Shown one piece after another: positions 39,475 to 47,300 of a stretch of DNA of 64,000 nucleotides. The position numbers and the translations under genes are program-made. The DNA is from an uncultured Balneolaceae bacterium (GTDB lineage Bacteria > Bacteroidota > Rhodothermia > Balneolales > Balneolaceae): positions 1 through 64,000 of the forward strand of contig CAJXOW010000006.1 of NCBI GenBank assembly GCA_913057825.1, read 5' to 3'. How positions within the stretch are numbered: position 1 is the first letter of the stretch; each line of letters opens with the position of its first letter. The notes under the pieces were generated by a model. The model was given only the letters and a program-made list of their open reading frames with translations, was not told the DNA's origin and did not search any database.

Positions 39475-41271
39475 ATGATTAAGAAAATGGAAAAAGTAAA
39501 CAACAGAGTACATATCGGTGATATCCTTGTTCAGAACGGAGTTATATCTGAAGAGCAACTCCAAAAGACACGGATGATACAGAATGGAAATTCCGATTAT
39601 TCGACCCATAAGTTTATTCAGATTCTATATCAGGACCTGGACATGGATTATGATGAACTGATGAAAGCGGTTTCCGATATTTATGTGCTCCGTGAGTTTC
39701 AATTGAGTGAAGAGGAACTGACGGATGAGTATATCGGAAATATCAAAAGATTGTTGGATACTTTTTCTGATAGTGACATCAACGAATTCCTGTCGCTCGA
39801 TGCATTGCCGGTGGAACACCAGCACAAAACTCTCATTATTGCTACGGCCGATCCAACGGATGCACGGTTGGTCGAGCTGCTGACCCGATTGTCCATTAAT
39901 CATTTTGAATTGGTGTATTGCCGGCGTAATACGCTGCGGGAGTTGGTCGAAAAAGTCCTCTACACCAAAAATGACATTCTCCAGGAACTTGAGGATGTGC
40001 AAATTACAGAATCGGAAATAGAAGAGGCTGCCACAGAGGAGATTAACGAAGAGGAAATCGACCGGGAAATCAACCAGAGCATGCTTAATAAACTGGTTGA
40101 AGGTATGTTCATCCAGGCGGTTCGCGAGGGAGCCAGTGATATACATGTTGTACCCGTTAATTCCTTTACAACCGATATTCGCTTCCGGACAGATGGCAAG
40201 TTGAACCTCTGGCACCAGCAAAAGAAAGTGCGGCCCGAAGCTCTCGTTGCAGTGGTCAAGGACAAAGCAAGAAATGTTGACCGCTTCGAGCGGGATCGGT
40301 CCCAGGATGGATTTATACAGCGGAAGGTAGATAATGTAAATATTCGATACCGGGTTTCGATTATGCCGATTGTGGGCACAGAGTTCGGCAAGAAATTTGA
40401 ATCGGTGGTTATCCGGGTCTTGGACGACCGAAAAGTGATTACGGATCTGAATAAACTGGGATTGCAGGATCACGCATTGAAGCTCTTTACGAAGGCGATT
40501 AACAAACCGTCCGGCATGGTCATTATGACGGGCCCGACCGGCAGCGGTAAATCAACGAGTCTCGTGGCGGCTCTTCACCATGTGATGGATCCGAGTAAAA
40601 ATGTGTTAACAGTGGAAGATCCGACCGAATATATCATAGCTGGTGCCCGTCAGTTGAAAATTAGCAGCAAAATGACGTTTGATCAGTCGATGCGGGGTAT
40701 TCTCCGACATGATCCGGATATAGTATTGGTGGGCGAGATACGCGACCTTAATACGGCGGAAATTGCCATTAAGCTGGCAAATACGGGACACCTTACGTTT
40801 TCGACGCTGCATACCAATGACGCGCCCAGCGCCATCTCCCGGTTGTATAAAATGGGAGTGGAACCCTTCCTGATCGCCAACGCCGTCAATCTGATAATGG
40901 CTCAACGGCTGGTACGAAAACTTTGTGATCATTGCAAGATCGAGATGACCAATAAACATCCGGAAGTGGCCCGTAGCCTGGGCTTCACGGATGCTGAAAT
41001 CGAAGAATCGGTGTTTCATCGGGCCAACGAGTTGGGTTGCAAGCACTGCACACATGGATATAAGGGACGGTTGGCCATTATAGAAGCGCTCTATTTTACC
41101 CCGGAGATTCGAAGTTTGATACTGGATGCCGGGTCGAATATAGACGAGGAAGAAATCCGCAGCTGGGCTATAGAACACGGTATGATGACGCTGCGGGCTT
41201 CGGGTAGAGAACGAATTAAAGAAGGAACCACCTCTTTTGATGAAGTGCTGTCAATGACGGTGGAAGACTAA
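39475..41271 (+). CDS. Type IV filament assembly ATPase (GspE/PilB family)
   Basis: This cytoplasmic hexameric ATPase powers filament extension. Residues 10-160 form a GspE N-terminal (MshEN-like) domain starting HIGDILVQNGVISEEQL. A Glu-rich linker near residues 178-202 leads to the catalytic core. Walker A is G353-PTGSGK-S-T. The Asp box (VEDPTEYIIAGARQL), Walker B (DIVLVGEIRD) and His box (FSTLHTNDA) follow. A zinc-type pair CDHC and CKHC lies near residues 483-525, as in GspE/PilB but not in PilT. The 598-residue length fits. A second in-frame Met four residues in is an alternative start. The 16-bp spacing from the platform gene suggests coupling. Confidence 0.92.
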   Translation: MIKKMEKVNNRVHIGDILVQNGVISEEQLQKTRMIQNGNSDYSTHKFIQILYQDLDMDYDELMKAVSDIYVLREFQLSEEELTDEYIGNIKRLLDTFSDSDINEFLSLDALPVEHQHKTLIIATADPTDARLVELLTRLSINHFELVYCRRNTLRELVEKVLYTKNDILQELEDVQITESEIEEAATEEINEEEIDREINQSMLNKLVEGMFIQAVREGASDIHVVPVNSFTTDIRFRTDGKLNLWHQQKKVRPEALVAVVKDKARNVDRFERDRSQDGFIQRKVDNVNIRYRVSIMPIVGTEFGKKFESVVIRVLDDRKVITDLNKLGLQDHALKLFTKAINKPSGMVIMTGPTGSGKSTSLVAALHHVMDPSKNVLTVEDPTEYIIAGARQLKISSKMTFDQSMRGILRHDPDIVLVGEIRDLNTAEIAIKLANTGHLTFSTLHTNDAPSAISRLYKMGVEPFLIANAVNLIMAQRLVRKLCDHCKIEMTNKHPEVARSLGFTDAEIEESVFHRANELGCKHCTHGYKGRLAIIEALYFTPEIRSLILDAGSNIDEEEIRSWAIEHGMMTLRASGRERIKEGTTSFDEVLSMTVED

Positions 41272-41312
41272 ACATGGATTCAACGTACTAATAAAGTAAG
41301 TGGGACAATACA

Positions 41313-41789
41313 ATGGTTGATACATCTGATTTCATATTACTGGTTGCGGCACTCTTCATCTTTGCCATCATGCAGATTAACTTTAGCGGATCATTAATTC
41401 GCAGTACCCAAAACCAGGTCGATACCGAATTGAATTATACCGCCCTGGCACTGGCTCAGGATATTGCGGACGAATCCAGGCTGAAAGCCTTTGATGAGGT
41501 TAGAGTCGGTTACTACGTTCCGGTTACGTCAACATCTGATTTGTCGACCTTGGGAACAGACAGTGAAGTATATCCCAACTTTGACGATTTTGATGACTTT
41601 CACAATTACACGCGCGTAGATAGTACAAGAAACGGGGTTTATACCTCAACAGTTACGGTGGATTATATGGACCCCACAAACCTGCGCCAGGTTTCCGTTA
41701 ACAAGACCTATTACAAGAGGATGATGGTAAAAGTCGCATCGGAAATGGGGGACACGGTTGCTGTCAGCTACATACGTCGATATTACTAA
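41313..41789 (+). CDS. Minor pilin-like membrane protein 1
   Basis: This 158-residue protein has one N-terminal hydrophobic helix (about residues 7-24, FILLVAALFIFAIMQINF). A polar helix (STQNQVDTELNYTALALAQDIADE) and a beta-rich Tyr/Asp/Thr-rich head follow. This is the layout of minor pilins of the PilV/MshD/GspI kind, but the class III leader, the cleavage Gly and the Glu+5 are all lacking. The end of its helix (MQINFSGSLIR) resembles that of the third minor pilin (MQINLNSNQLVR). It follows the assembly ATPase by 41 bp. Probable role: initiation or tip subunit, inferred from context. Confidence 0.6.
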   Translation: MVDTSDFILLVAALFIFAIMQINFSGSLIRSTQNQVDTELNYTALALAQDIADESRLKAFDEVRVGYYVPVTSTSDLSTLGTDSEVYPNFDDFDDFHNYTRVDSTRNGVYTSTVTVDYMDPTNLRQVSVNKTYYKRMMVKVASEMGDTVAVSYIRRYY

Positions 41790-41826
41790 AATTCAATAAC
41801 CATTTAAATTAATTGCGTGATTTATT

Positions 41827-42372
41827 ATGAACTTATCACTTATATCCAGTTTTTTAATCGGCGGACTCCTGCTGCTGATGCTGATAAAGACAAATGTCGG
41901 AATGGTAGAAACTTCAGCGGAATCGATGAGTGACCAACTCGCAAAACAGAATATTGATGCCGTGGCTGATATCATAAGCTATGATATGCGTAAAATCGGA
42001 TATGGGGTGCAAAATCAAAAGATTCTCTCGATAAGCGAGGACGCTATTACGTTTCAAAGTGATCTCGATAATAATAAAGGGGTCAAACAGGTGACCTGGC
42101 ATTTTGATAAAACCCAGTCTAATAACGCGACACAGAATCCGGATGATTACATCTTATTCAGAAAGGTAGATGGAGTTGATGAACCGGTTGGAATGGGGGT
42201 AACTCAATTTAGGATGATCTATTACGATGCTGCTAATAATGAAACCTCTGATATAACAGCAGTTGCAAGAATAAAGGTTAAACTGGTTTGCCAGAGTTCG
42301 GAGCCGGTCGATGGTCAATATCAGAAAACGGCCTGGGAAAAAACGTTTACCCCGTTGAACCTACATATATAA
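41827..42372 (+). CDS. Minor pilin-like membrane protein 2 (GspJ/PilW-like)
   Basis: This 181-residue protein has an N-terminal hydrophobic helix (about residues 4-22). A helix then contains ESMSDQLAKQNIDAVADIISYDMRKIGYGV. The latter pattern, an alpha-helix leading to a DxRxxGYG motif, is characteristic of GspJ/PilW-type pseudopilins. A beta-rich domain with ITFQSDLDNN and a C-terminal strand follow. As with its neighbours, no prepilin leader is present. It sits between two other minor pilin-like genes, in the usual place for a PilW homologue. Confidence 0.65.
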   Translation: MNLSLISSFLIGGLLLLMLIKTNVGMVETSAESMSDQLAKQNIDAVADIISYDMRKIGYGVQNQKILSISEDAITFQSDLDNNKGVKQVTWHFDKTQSNNATQNPDDYILFRKVDGVDEPVGMGVTQFRMIYYDAANNETSDITAVARIKVKLVCQSSEPVDGQYQKTAWEKTFTPLNLHI

Positions 42373-42406
42373 ACAAAACATAACAATCTAATCAAGGTAA
42401 AATATC

Positions 42407-43435
42407 ATGGGACGCGCACTCATAATAATAATAGCGATAACAATAGGGGTTTTGGGGTTGATGCAGATCAATTTAAACAGTAATCAGCTGGTTCGCGTAG
42501 CGCGATCGGCTGACTATTCAACGGATCTACAGTCTCGAAATATCGCACATGGAGCGATTGAGGTTACCATGGCTCAATTAGCTGCTGACCCCGCATGGAG
42601 GAACAGCTATGATCCCTATGAGGTTAACCTGGATTACGGTACAGCGTTTGTAACGATCGGAGATAATACGACCGACACCAGCCTGACCCAACATCAGGTT
42701 CGTCTTGACTCCCGGGTGCCGACCCCTGCCAAAACAGTATTGGTATCAGTGTTGGCCGAGAGATTTACACCAACCATGCCGACGGTGAGAGGAGCCATTA
42801 ATTTTATGGATGATAATTTTGAACCCAATTTATTCGGTTCATTCAGTATTGATGGATTCGACCGGTCAAGAAGCGGCCATGATATTGCCGGTGTGGCCTT
42901 GTTGAACAACAACCAACACAGCGACTTTAGCAGCCGTAACATTGACGGTAATCCAAAAGTCGGGGTTTTCTCGGATATGAAATATGAATCGATGGAGGTA
43001 TTAATCAATCAGATTCGAAATTCTGCGACCCAGCTGGAAGGGGTTATAACCAATGCAGATCTTGGGACGGCCAGAAATCCAGGAGTTTTCATGGTGAAAG
43101 ATTATGCTAAAATCGCAGGGAATGTAAAGGGATATGGAATTTTACTCGTTGAGAACGATACTGAGTTAGAAATCAGCTCTTCGCTATCTAACAAAGGCAC
43201 CTTTGAATTTAATGGACTCGTTTTGTTTAAGAATGCATGGGAATTTCATGGAACGGGAAATGTGAAGATTAATGGAGCTATTGCCGTAGGGAGTCCGGAT
43301 GCGGTACCTCCCACCCAGGTTGATATCGGGGGAAATCTCACACTCACCTACGATACGAAAGGTATGGACGCTGCCCGAGCAGCAGCCTTTAATACAGTAC
43401 CTCCCACTTACACGATACTACGATACTACGAATAA
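42407..43435 (+). CDS. Minor pilin-like membrane protein 3 (PilX/GspK-like) with large head
   Basis: This 342-residue protein starts MGRALIIIIAITIGVLGL, so a hydrophobic helix begins at residue 4. Residues 25-70 form a polar helix with SRNIAHGAIEVTMAQLAAD, a pattern like the PilX/GspK alpha-helix. A long beta-rich C-terminal region of about 260 residues follows, with repeating Asn/Gly/Ile turns (VKGYGILLVENDTELEIS, NVKINGAIAVG) that suggest a beta-helix-like fold. That is larger than most PilX proteins and could form an adhesive tip. No class III leader is seen. It is followed after 48 bp by the PilT-like gene. Confidence 0.6.
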   Translation: MGRALIIIIAITIGVLGLMQINLNSNQLVRVARSADYSTDLQSRNIAHGAIEVTMAQLAADPAWRNSYDPYEVNLDYGTAFVTIGDNTTDTSLTQHQVRLDSRVPTPAKTVLVSVLAERFTPTMPTVRGAINFMDDNFEPNLFGSFSIDGFDRSRSGHDIAGVALLNNNQHSDFSSRNIDGNPKVGVFSDMKYESMEVLINQIRNSATQLEGVITNADLGTARNPGVFMVKDYAKIAGNVKGYGILLVENDTELEISSSLSNKGTFEFNGLVLFKNAWEFHGTGNVKINGAIAVGSPDAVPPTQVDIGGNLTLTYDTKGMDAARAAAFNTVPPTYTILRYYE

Positions 43436-43472
43436 AGACTTTTATACAACAACGCAACAACATAACGTAAAA

Positions 43473-43479
43473 GGGGCAC
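43473..43479 (+). promoter_or_regulatory. GGGGCAC motif before the PilT-like gene
   Basis: GGGGCAC lies 4 bases before ATG 43484. The extended word GGGGCACAC (43473-43481) is complementary to 48688-48696 after the last gene. The same heptamer precedes two later genes of the operon. Confidence 0.4.
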
Positions 43480-43483
43480 ACAA

Positions 43484-44767
43484 ATGGAACATTTAAAGGA
43501 CAGTCAGGCACGCTTGAAGCATATTTCCAGTATGCTGCAGCCGTTAGTTCAGGAGCTGCCGAAAACGCTATCGGGAGTGGAGCTGCATCGCATCATGAGT
43601 CAACTTCTGGAGGGTCAGTCGGAAGAGTGGCGTCTGGAATTGCAGGCACAATTAACATACTTCCTGGAGCGCATGGAAGTACTGGAGGCATCCGACATTG
43701 ATATCGGTTCGGAAGGCAGCAACGGGAGAATCTGGTATCGTATTCACGGGAATAAAGCACCCGTGGAATTAGAAGATACTTTAAGTGTTGTTGAAATGGA
43801 TTTACTGCTGTTGAATCTGTTAATGTCGAAACAGCGTGAGATGCTGTTTGAGAAGCGAAATTTCGACTTTTCGCATGCTGTCCAACGTGACAATAGTGAT
43901 GAAAAACAGCGGTTCAGGGCGGATATGTACTACGAAATGGAACACCTGGCGCTTAATATGCGGCGCATCGAGAATTATATTCGTCCGTTTAAAGACCTTG
44001 AATTGCATCCGGAAGTGGGCCGCGCTCTGAGTCTTCGTTATTATCAATATGGACTTACCCTGGTCACCGGTATTACCGGTTCGGGAAAATCGGCCACGCT
44101 GGATACGATTATTGATGCTAATAATCGGAGCGTCGAGGCTCATGTCGTAATCGTTGCTTCCCCGATCGAAATGGTGCATAAGTCCAGGAAATGTATCATT
44201 CGACATCGCGAAGTGGGTCGGGACGTATGGTCGTTCAAGGAGGGAGTGGTCCAGGCACTGCGGCAGGATCCCGATATCATAATGATCGGTGAATTGCGCG
44301 ACCCGGAAACGATTATGTCGGCTCTGGAGATAACCGACTCTGGACATAAGACCTTTGGAACGCTTCATACTTCATCTGCCATGGAGACCATTGACCGTAT
44401 CGTCGGGGAGACGGAAGTGGATGAACAAGAACGGGTACGGAACCGATTGGCTGATGTGCTGACCTGTATAATAAGCCAAAAATTGGTGCCAAGCCTGGAT
44501 GGGAAGCGTGTCCTTGCCAAAGAGGTACTCCTGGTGACGCCCTCGGTCAAAGCGGCGATTCGAAATAATAACGTGGGCGAGATCTATCAGATGCTCATGG
44601 AAGGCAGTAGCAGAGGCATGTTCACAATGGAACAGGATTTATTCCGGCTCTTCAATCGTGGTTTGATATCCGGAGAGACCGCAATGAACTACTGCAATAA
44701 TAAGAAGCGCATGTATCAGCTTCTTAATCCTTCAACCGTAAACAAATTAAACAGCATCCTGGAGTAA
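43484..44767 (+). CDS. PilT-like retraction ATPase
   Basis: This second secretion ATPase in the operon most resembles PilT/PilU and should drive subunit removal or modulate the filament. Residues 1-150 are an extended N-terminal region. Walker A is G196-ITGSGK-S, and a helix region around residue 270 includes VGRDVWSFKEGVVQALRQDPD. Walker B reads DIIMIGELRDPETI, and the His box is FGTLHTSSAMETIDRIV. It lacks the CxxC zinc pair of the assembly ATPase. At 427 residues it is about 80 longer than typical PilT, mostly at the N-terminus. The start is preceded by GGGGCAC. Its presence favours a retractile pilus over a pure secretion system. Confidence 0.85.
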   Translation: MEHLKDSQARLKHISSMLQPLVQELPKTLSGVELHRIMSQLLEGQSEEWRLELQAQLTYFLERMEVLEASDIDIGSEGSNGRIWYRIHGNKAPVELEDTLSVVEMDLLLLNLLMSKQREMLFEKRNFDFSHAVQRDNSDEKQRFRADMYYEMEHLALNMRRIENYIRPFKDLELHPEVGRALSLRYYQYGLTLVTGITGSGKSATLDTIIDANNRSVEAHVVIVASPIEMVHKSRKCIIRHREVGRDVWSFKEGVVQALRQDPDIIMIGELRDPETIMSALEITDSGHKTFGTLHTSSAMETIDRIVGETEVDEQERVRNRLADVLTCIISQKLVPSLDGKRVLAKEVLLVTPSVKAAIRNNNVGEIYQMLMEGSSRGMFTMEQDLFRLFNRGLISGETAMNYCNNKKRMYQLLNPSTVNKLNSILE

Positions 44768-44771
44768 TAAA

Positions 44772-46403
44772 ATGGCAAAACAATATATAGGAATCTCACA
44801 AGATGGACATGTGCTGAAAATTGCACGTGTCCACCGGAAAAAGAACAAACTGGTGGTAACCAGACTGGATCGGATCAACATCGGACAGGACAAAAAACTG
44901 CAGCGCGATAAAAAGCGAGAGGAGCAGCTTGTAAAAGAATACTCCGAAGATTACGCTTTCGGGATTGATCAGCATTTTTCAGATGACAAAAAAGATATGG
45001 ATGATCTGAAAATGCTGGCTTCTGTGGATAATGGATTTACGAAATCCGAGAGTGCAAATGATATGCTGCTGGTTAGTTACCTGGAAGAGTTGAAAAGTCG
45101 AAAGGTGGCCGCGGGCACCACTATACCTGCAGGCAGAACAGACTTTCAAGTGTTGCGGCTGAAAGATTATTCCAAGCTTAAGAAGAAGGAAGTGGCGCAA
45201 GTTGTAAACAGTAAATTGTCTGATCTTCATGATACCATTTTGCCGGATGACAGGTATGTATCCCGGGTAGAGAAAGACGGTTCGCTGGTCTTGGCTTCAC
45301 TTAACGAGGAATCCTACACCCTGCAGCTGATCAACCGTGCTAAGAAGTTTTATTCCGGTAAAATCAGGATAGAGCAGGTATTGCCCGATGAGGCTGCGCT
45401 GCTTGCCATGGTCAAGAAGAATTACCTGTTGAAAGACGGGGAAATCACCGGGGTTATTCAACTTGGAGCGGAAAGCAGCCGCGTGTTCTTCATGAAGGGA
45501 GAAGACTTGTTCCAGGTATTACCGGAGATCCGGGTGGGCAGTGATTCGAAAGATATAATGTCGATCATTTTCAGCAAGATTCTTTTCCAGCTTGATACGG
45601 GCGAACTACCCAATATAGATCGTTTCATTATTGCCAATAATGAATTAAAAGAAAAATCGATCAACTATTTAAAAGAGAAGTTCCCGGCGGCCAAAGTAGG
45701 GAATTTTAAATACGATCAAACAAAAGTGGTGTTGGATGATGACATTAAAAGTGTCGCACACTTCTTTACAACAGCCATTGGGGCCGCCTGGTCGGCGATA
45801 GAAGCTGAAAAAGCACCGTTCAGCGATTACAGTATGACGCCGGACTATATCATTGAAAGCCAAAAGGTGCTCAAGTTCAAGTGGCATGGCTGGGTGGTCA
45901 TGGCGTTGATCATGATTACACCGGTGGCCTTCATCTGGATGTATCAGCAAAAGCAGCAACAGATCGAGGACCTGGGGTTCGCGGTTGATTTGACGCAGCA
46001 GCAGATTCAAAATTTGAAGCCAATTGCCGATCAGGTGGCACAGATATATGAGATGAAGGAAGAGGAACGAAGCAAGTTGGCAACCCTGGCAACTCTCAAC
46101 TCCGAGCCTTACTTCTGGAGTACGACACTTAAGACGTTGAATGACGGGCTGGGTGATTTGAAAAATGTCTGGATGTCACAGCTTCGAACGGCGGGGGACG
46201 GTATTACAGTGCAAGGGTACACGATGACGCGCAACCGGGCGCCACGGGTAACCAATATGTTTAAAGCCGCCGAGTTAAAAGCCGTTTCGGTCGATGAGAT
46301 GCGAGGCACCAAATTGTACAAGTTTGTGATCAAAATTCACAAGAACTTTGATCACAGTGTGGATGGGAAGTTTCAACAAGTCAGTTTAACAAGTAACAAA
46401 TAA
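44772..46403 (+). CDS. PilM-PilN-like fusion protein (GspL-like)
   Basis: This 543-residue protein has an actin-like PilM region at about residues 1-345, starting QYIGISQDGHVLKIARV, with TGVIQLGAESSRVFFMKG near residue 228. One TM helix follows (about residues 376-394, WVVMALIMITPVAFIWMY). A coiled coil (residues 395-440, Gln-rich) then leads to a PilN-like ferredoxin fold (residues 455-530, with LGDLKNVWMSQLRTAGDGITVQG). In canonical type IV pilus operons these are two proteins. In type II secretion GspL is a similar fusion. It starts 4 bp after the PilT-like gene and precedes the PilO-like gene. Role: inner-membrane alignment complex. Confidence 0.75.
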   Translation: MAKQYIGISQDGHVLKIARVHRKKNKLVVTRLDRINIGQDKKLQRDKKREEQLVKEYSEDYAFGIDQHFSDDKKDMDDLKMLASVDNGFTKSESANDMLLVSYLEELKSRKVAAGTTIPAGRTDFQVLRLKDYSKLKKKEVAQVVNSKLSDLHDTILPDDRYVSRVEKDGSLVLASLNEESYTLQLINRAKKFYSGKIRIEQVLPDEAALLAMVKKNYLLKDGEITGVIQLGAESSRVFFMKGEDLFQVLPEIRVGSDSKDIMSIIFSKILFQLDTGELPNIDRFIIANNELKEKSINYLKEKFPAAKVGNFKYDQTKVVLDDDIKSVAHFFTTAIGAAWSAIEAEKAPFSDYSMTPDYIIESQKVLKFKWHGWVVMALIMITPVAFIWMYQQKQQQIEDLGFAVDLTQQQIQNLKPIADQVAQIYEMKEEERSKLATLATLNSEPYFWSTTLKTLNDGLGDLKNVWMSQLRTAGDGITVQGYTMTRNRAPRVTNMFKAAELKAVSVDEMRGTKLYKFVIKIHKNFDHSVDGKFQQVSLTSNK

Positions 46404-46430
46404 CCAAAAACAAAACAGATAAATGACGGT

Positions 46431-46437
46431 GGGGCAC
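46431..46437 (+). promoter_or_regulatory. GGGGCAC motif before the PilO-like gene
   Basis: This is the second of three identical heptamers just before start codons in the operon, here one base before ATG 46439. That is too close for a normal Shine-Dalgarno. Confidence 0.4.
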
Positions 46438-46438
46438 T

Positions 46439-47287
46439 ATGAACTATGCAACCAAAAATACCTTTTTTCTGCTCGCGGTCCTGTTTCTGATGGCCGGAGG
46501 CGGGTGGTACCGACTTCACGGTTATGAAGATCAGAAGATCGCTGTACTCGAGACTACATTGTCCGAGAAAGAGCAGACGTTGAAAGAGTATCAGAAGATG
46601 TCAGATCAGTTTGATACTCAGATGAAAGAGTACCTGGATTTAAAAGAGGAAGTAAACAGTTACTCGAAACTCCTGGGGCGTGCACAGGATCCGGACGAGG
46701 TTTATTCTTACTTAATTGATATCAGTCAGGATACCTCATTTACGTTCTTCAATTTTACGACTATCGATTCCACCCTGTTCGAGGAATTTGGCATTTTGCG
46801 ATTCGACATAAGCGGGGAGGGATACTACCGGAACGTAAATCACTTTATCAATCAGTTGGAGTATGGCAAACCTCTTAACAAAGTTCGGGACGTAACGATC
46901 CAACCGATTAATGAACTGGGGAACCTTGGGAAGGTGACATTCAGTTTTAAAGTGGATAGTTATTATGATCGAGCCGATATGTTCGAAGCCTATGACGAGG
47001 CTTCACCATTACCCATGCCGGCCTATACCTATAATGCTTTCTATCCGCTAATCCATGAGGTTAAACCTAATGAATCCGATCTGCCGGATATCGAAAAGAG
47101 TCGACTGGTCAGTATAGGCAGGGATTTTGTGACTCTCAAGGATCAATCGGGAAAGACGCAGTATATCTACCTGGGAGATCAAGTATATCTCGGGCGACTC
47201 ATAGATATAGATTTCCAGGAGAATAAAGCTGTATTTGAACTTAACAAGGGCGGCATCATTCACTATATAACTAGAATATTAGAATAA
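46439..47287 (+). CDS. PilO-like protein with C-terminal PilP/GspC-like domain
   Basis: This 282-residue bitopic protein has TM residues 9-25, then a coiled coil (about 28-72, Glu/Lys/Gln heptads with SEKEQTLKEYQKM). A PilO-like alpha/beta domain at about residues 80-180 contains FDISGEGYYRNVNHFINQLE. The last 65 or so residues (about 215-282) read like a GspC/PilP HR domain, with SRLVSIGRDFVTLKDQSGK, YIYLGDQVYLGRLIDI and AVFELNKGG. If so, the usual PilO and PilP are fused and the protein would connect the inner-membrane complex directly to the secretin. It follows the PilM-N fusion and precedes the secretin gene by 13 bp. Confidence 0.65.
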   Translation: MNYATKNTFFLLAVLFLMAGGGWYRLHGYEDQKIAVLETTLSEKEQTLKEYQKMSDQFDTQMKEYLDLKEEVNSYSKLLGRAQDPDEVYSYLIDISQDTSFTFFNFTTIDSTLFEEFGILRFDISGEGYYRNVNHFINQLEYGKPLNKVRDVTIQPINELGNLGKVTFSFKVDSYYDRADMFEAYDEASPLPMPAYTYNAFYPLIHEVKPNESDLPDIEKSRLVSIGRDFVTLKDQSGKTQYIYLGDQVYLGRLIDIDFQENKAVFELNKGGIIHYITRILE

Positions 47288-47289
47288 AA

Positions 47290-47296
47290 GGGGCAC
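47290..47296 (+). promoter_or_regulatory. GGGGCAC motif before the secretin gene
   Basis: This is the third copy of the start-proximal heptamer, 4 bases before ATG 47301. A fourth copy lies in the leader at 37343-37349. The inverse GTGCCCC lies at 48690-48696 after the operon's last gene. Confidence 0.4.
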
Positions 47297-47300
47297 CAAA

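Noticed and set aside
39625..40473. 282-codon minus-strand frame inside the assembly ATPase gene
   Set aside because: It is an antisense shadow; the plus-strand ATPase has all catalytic motifs.
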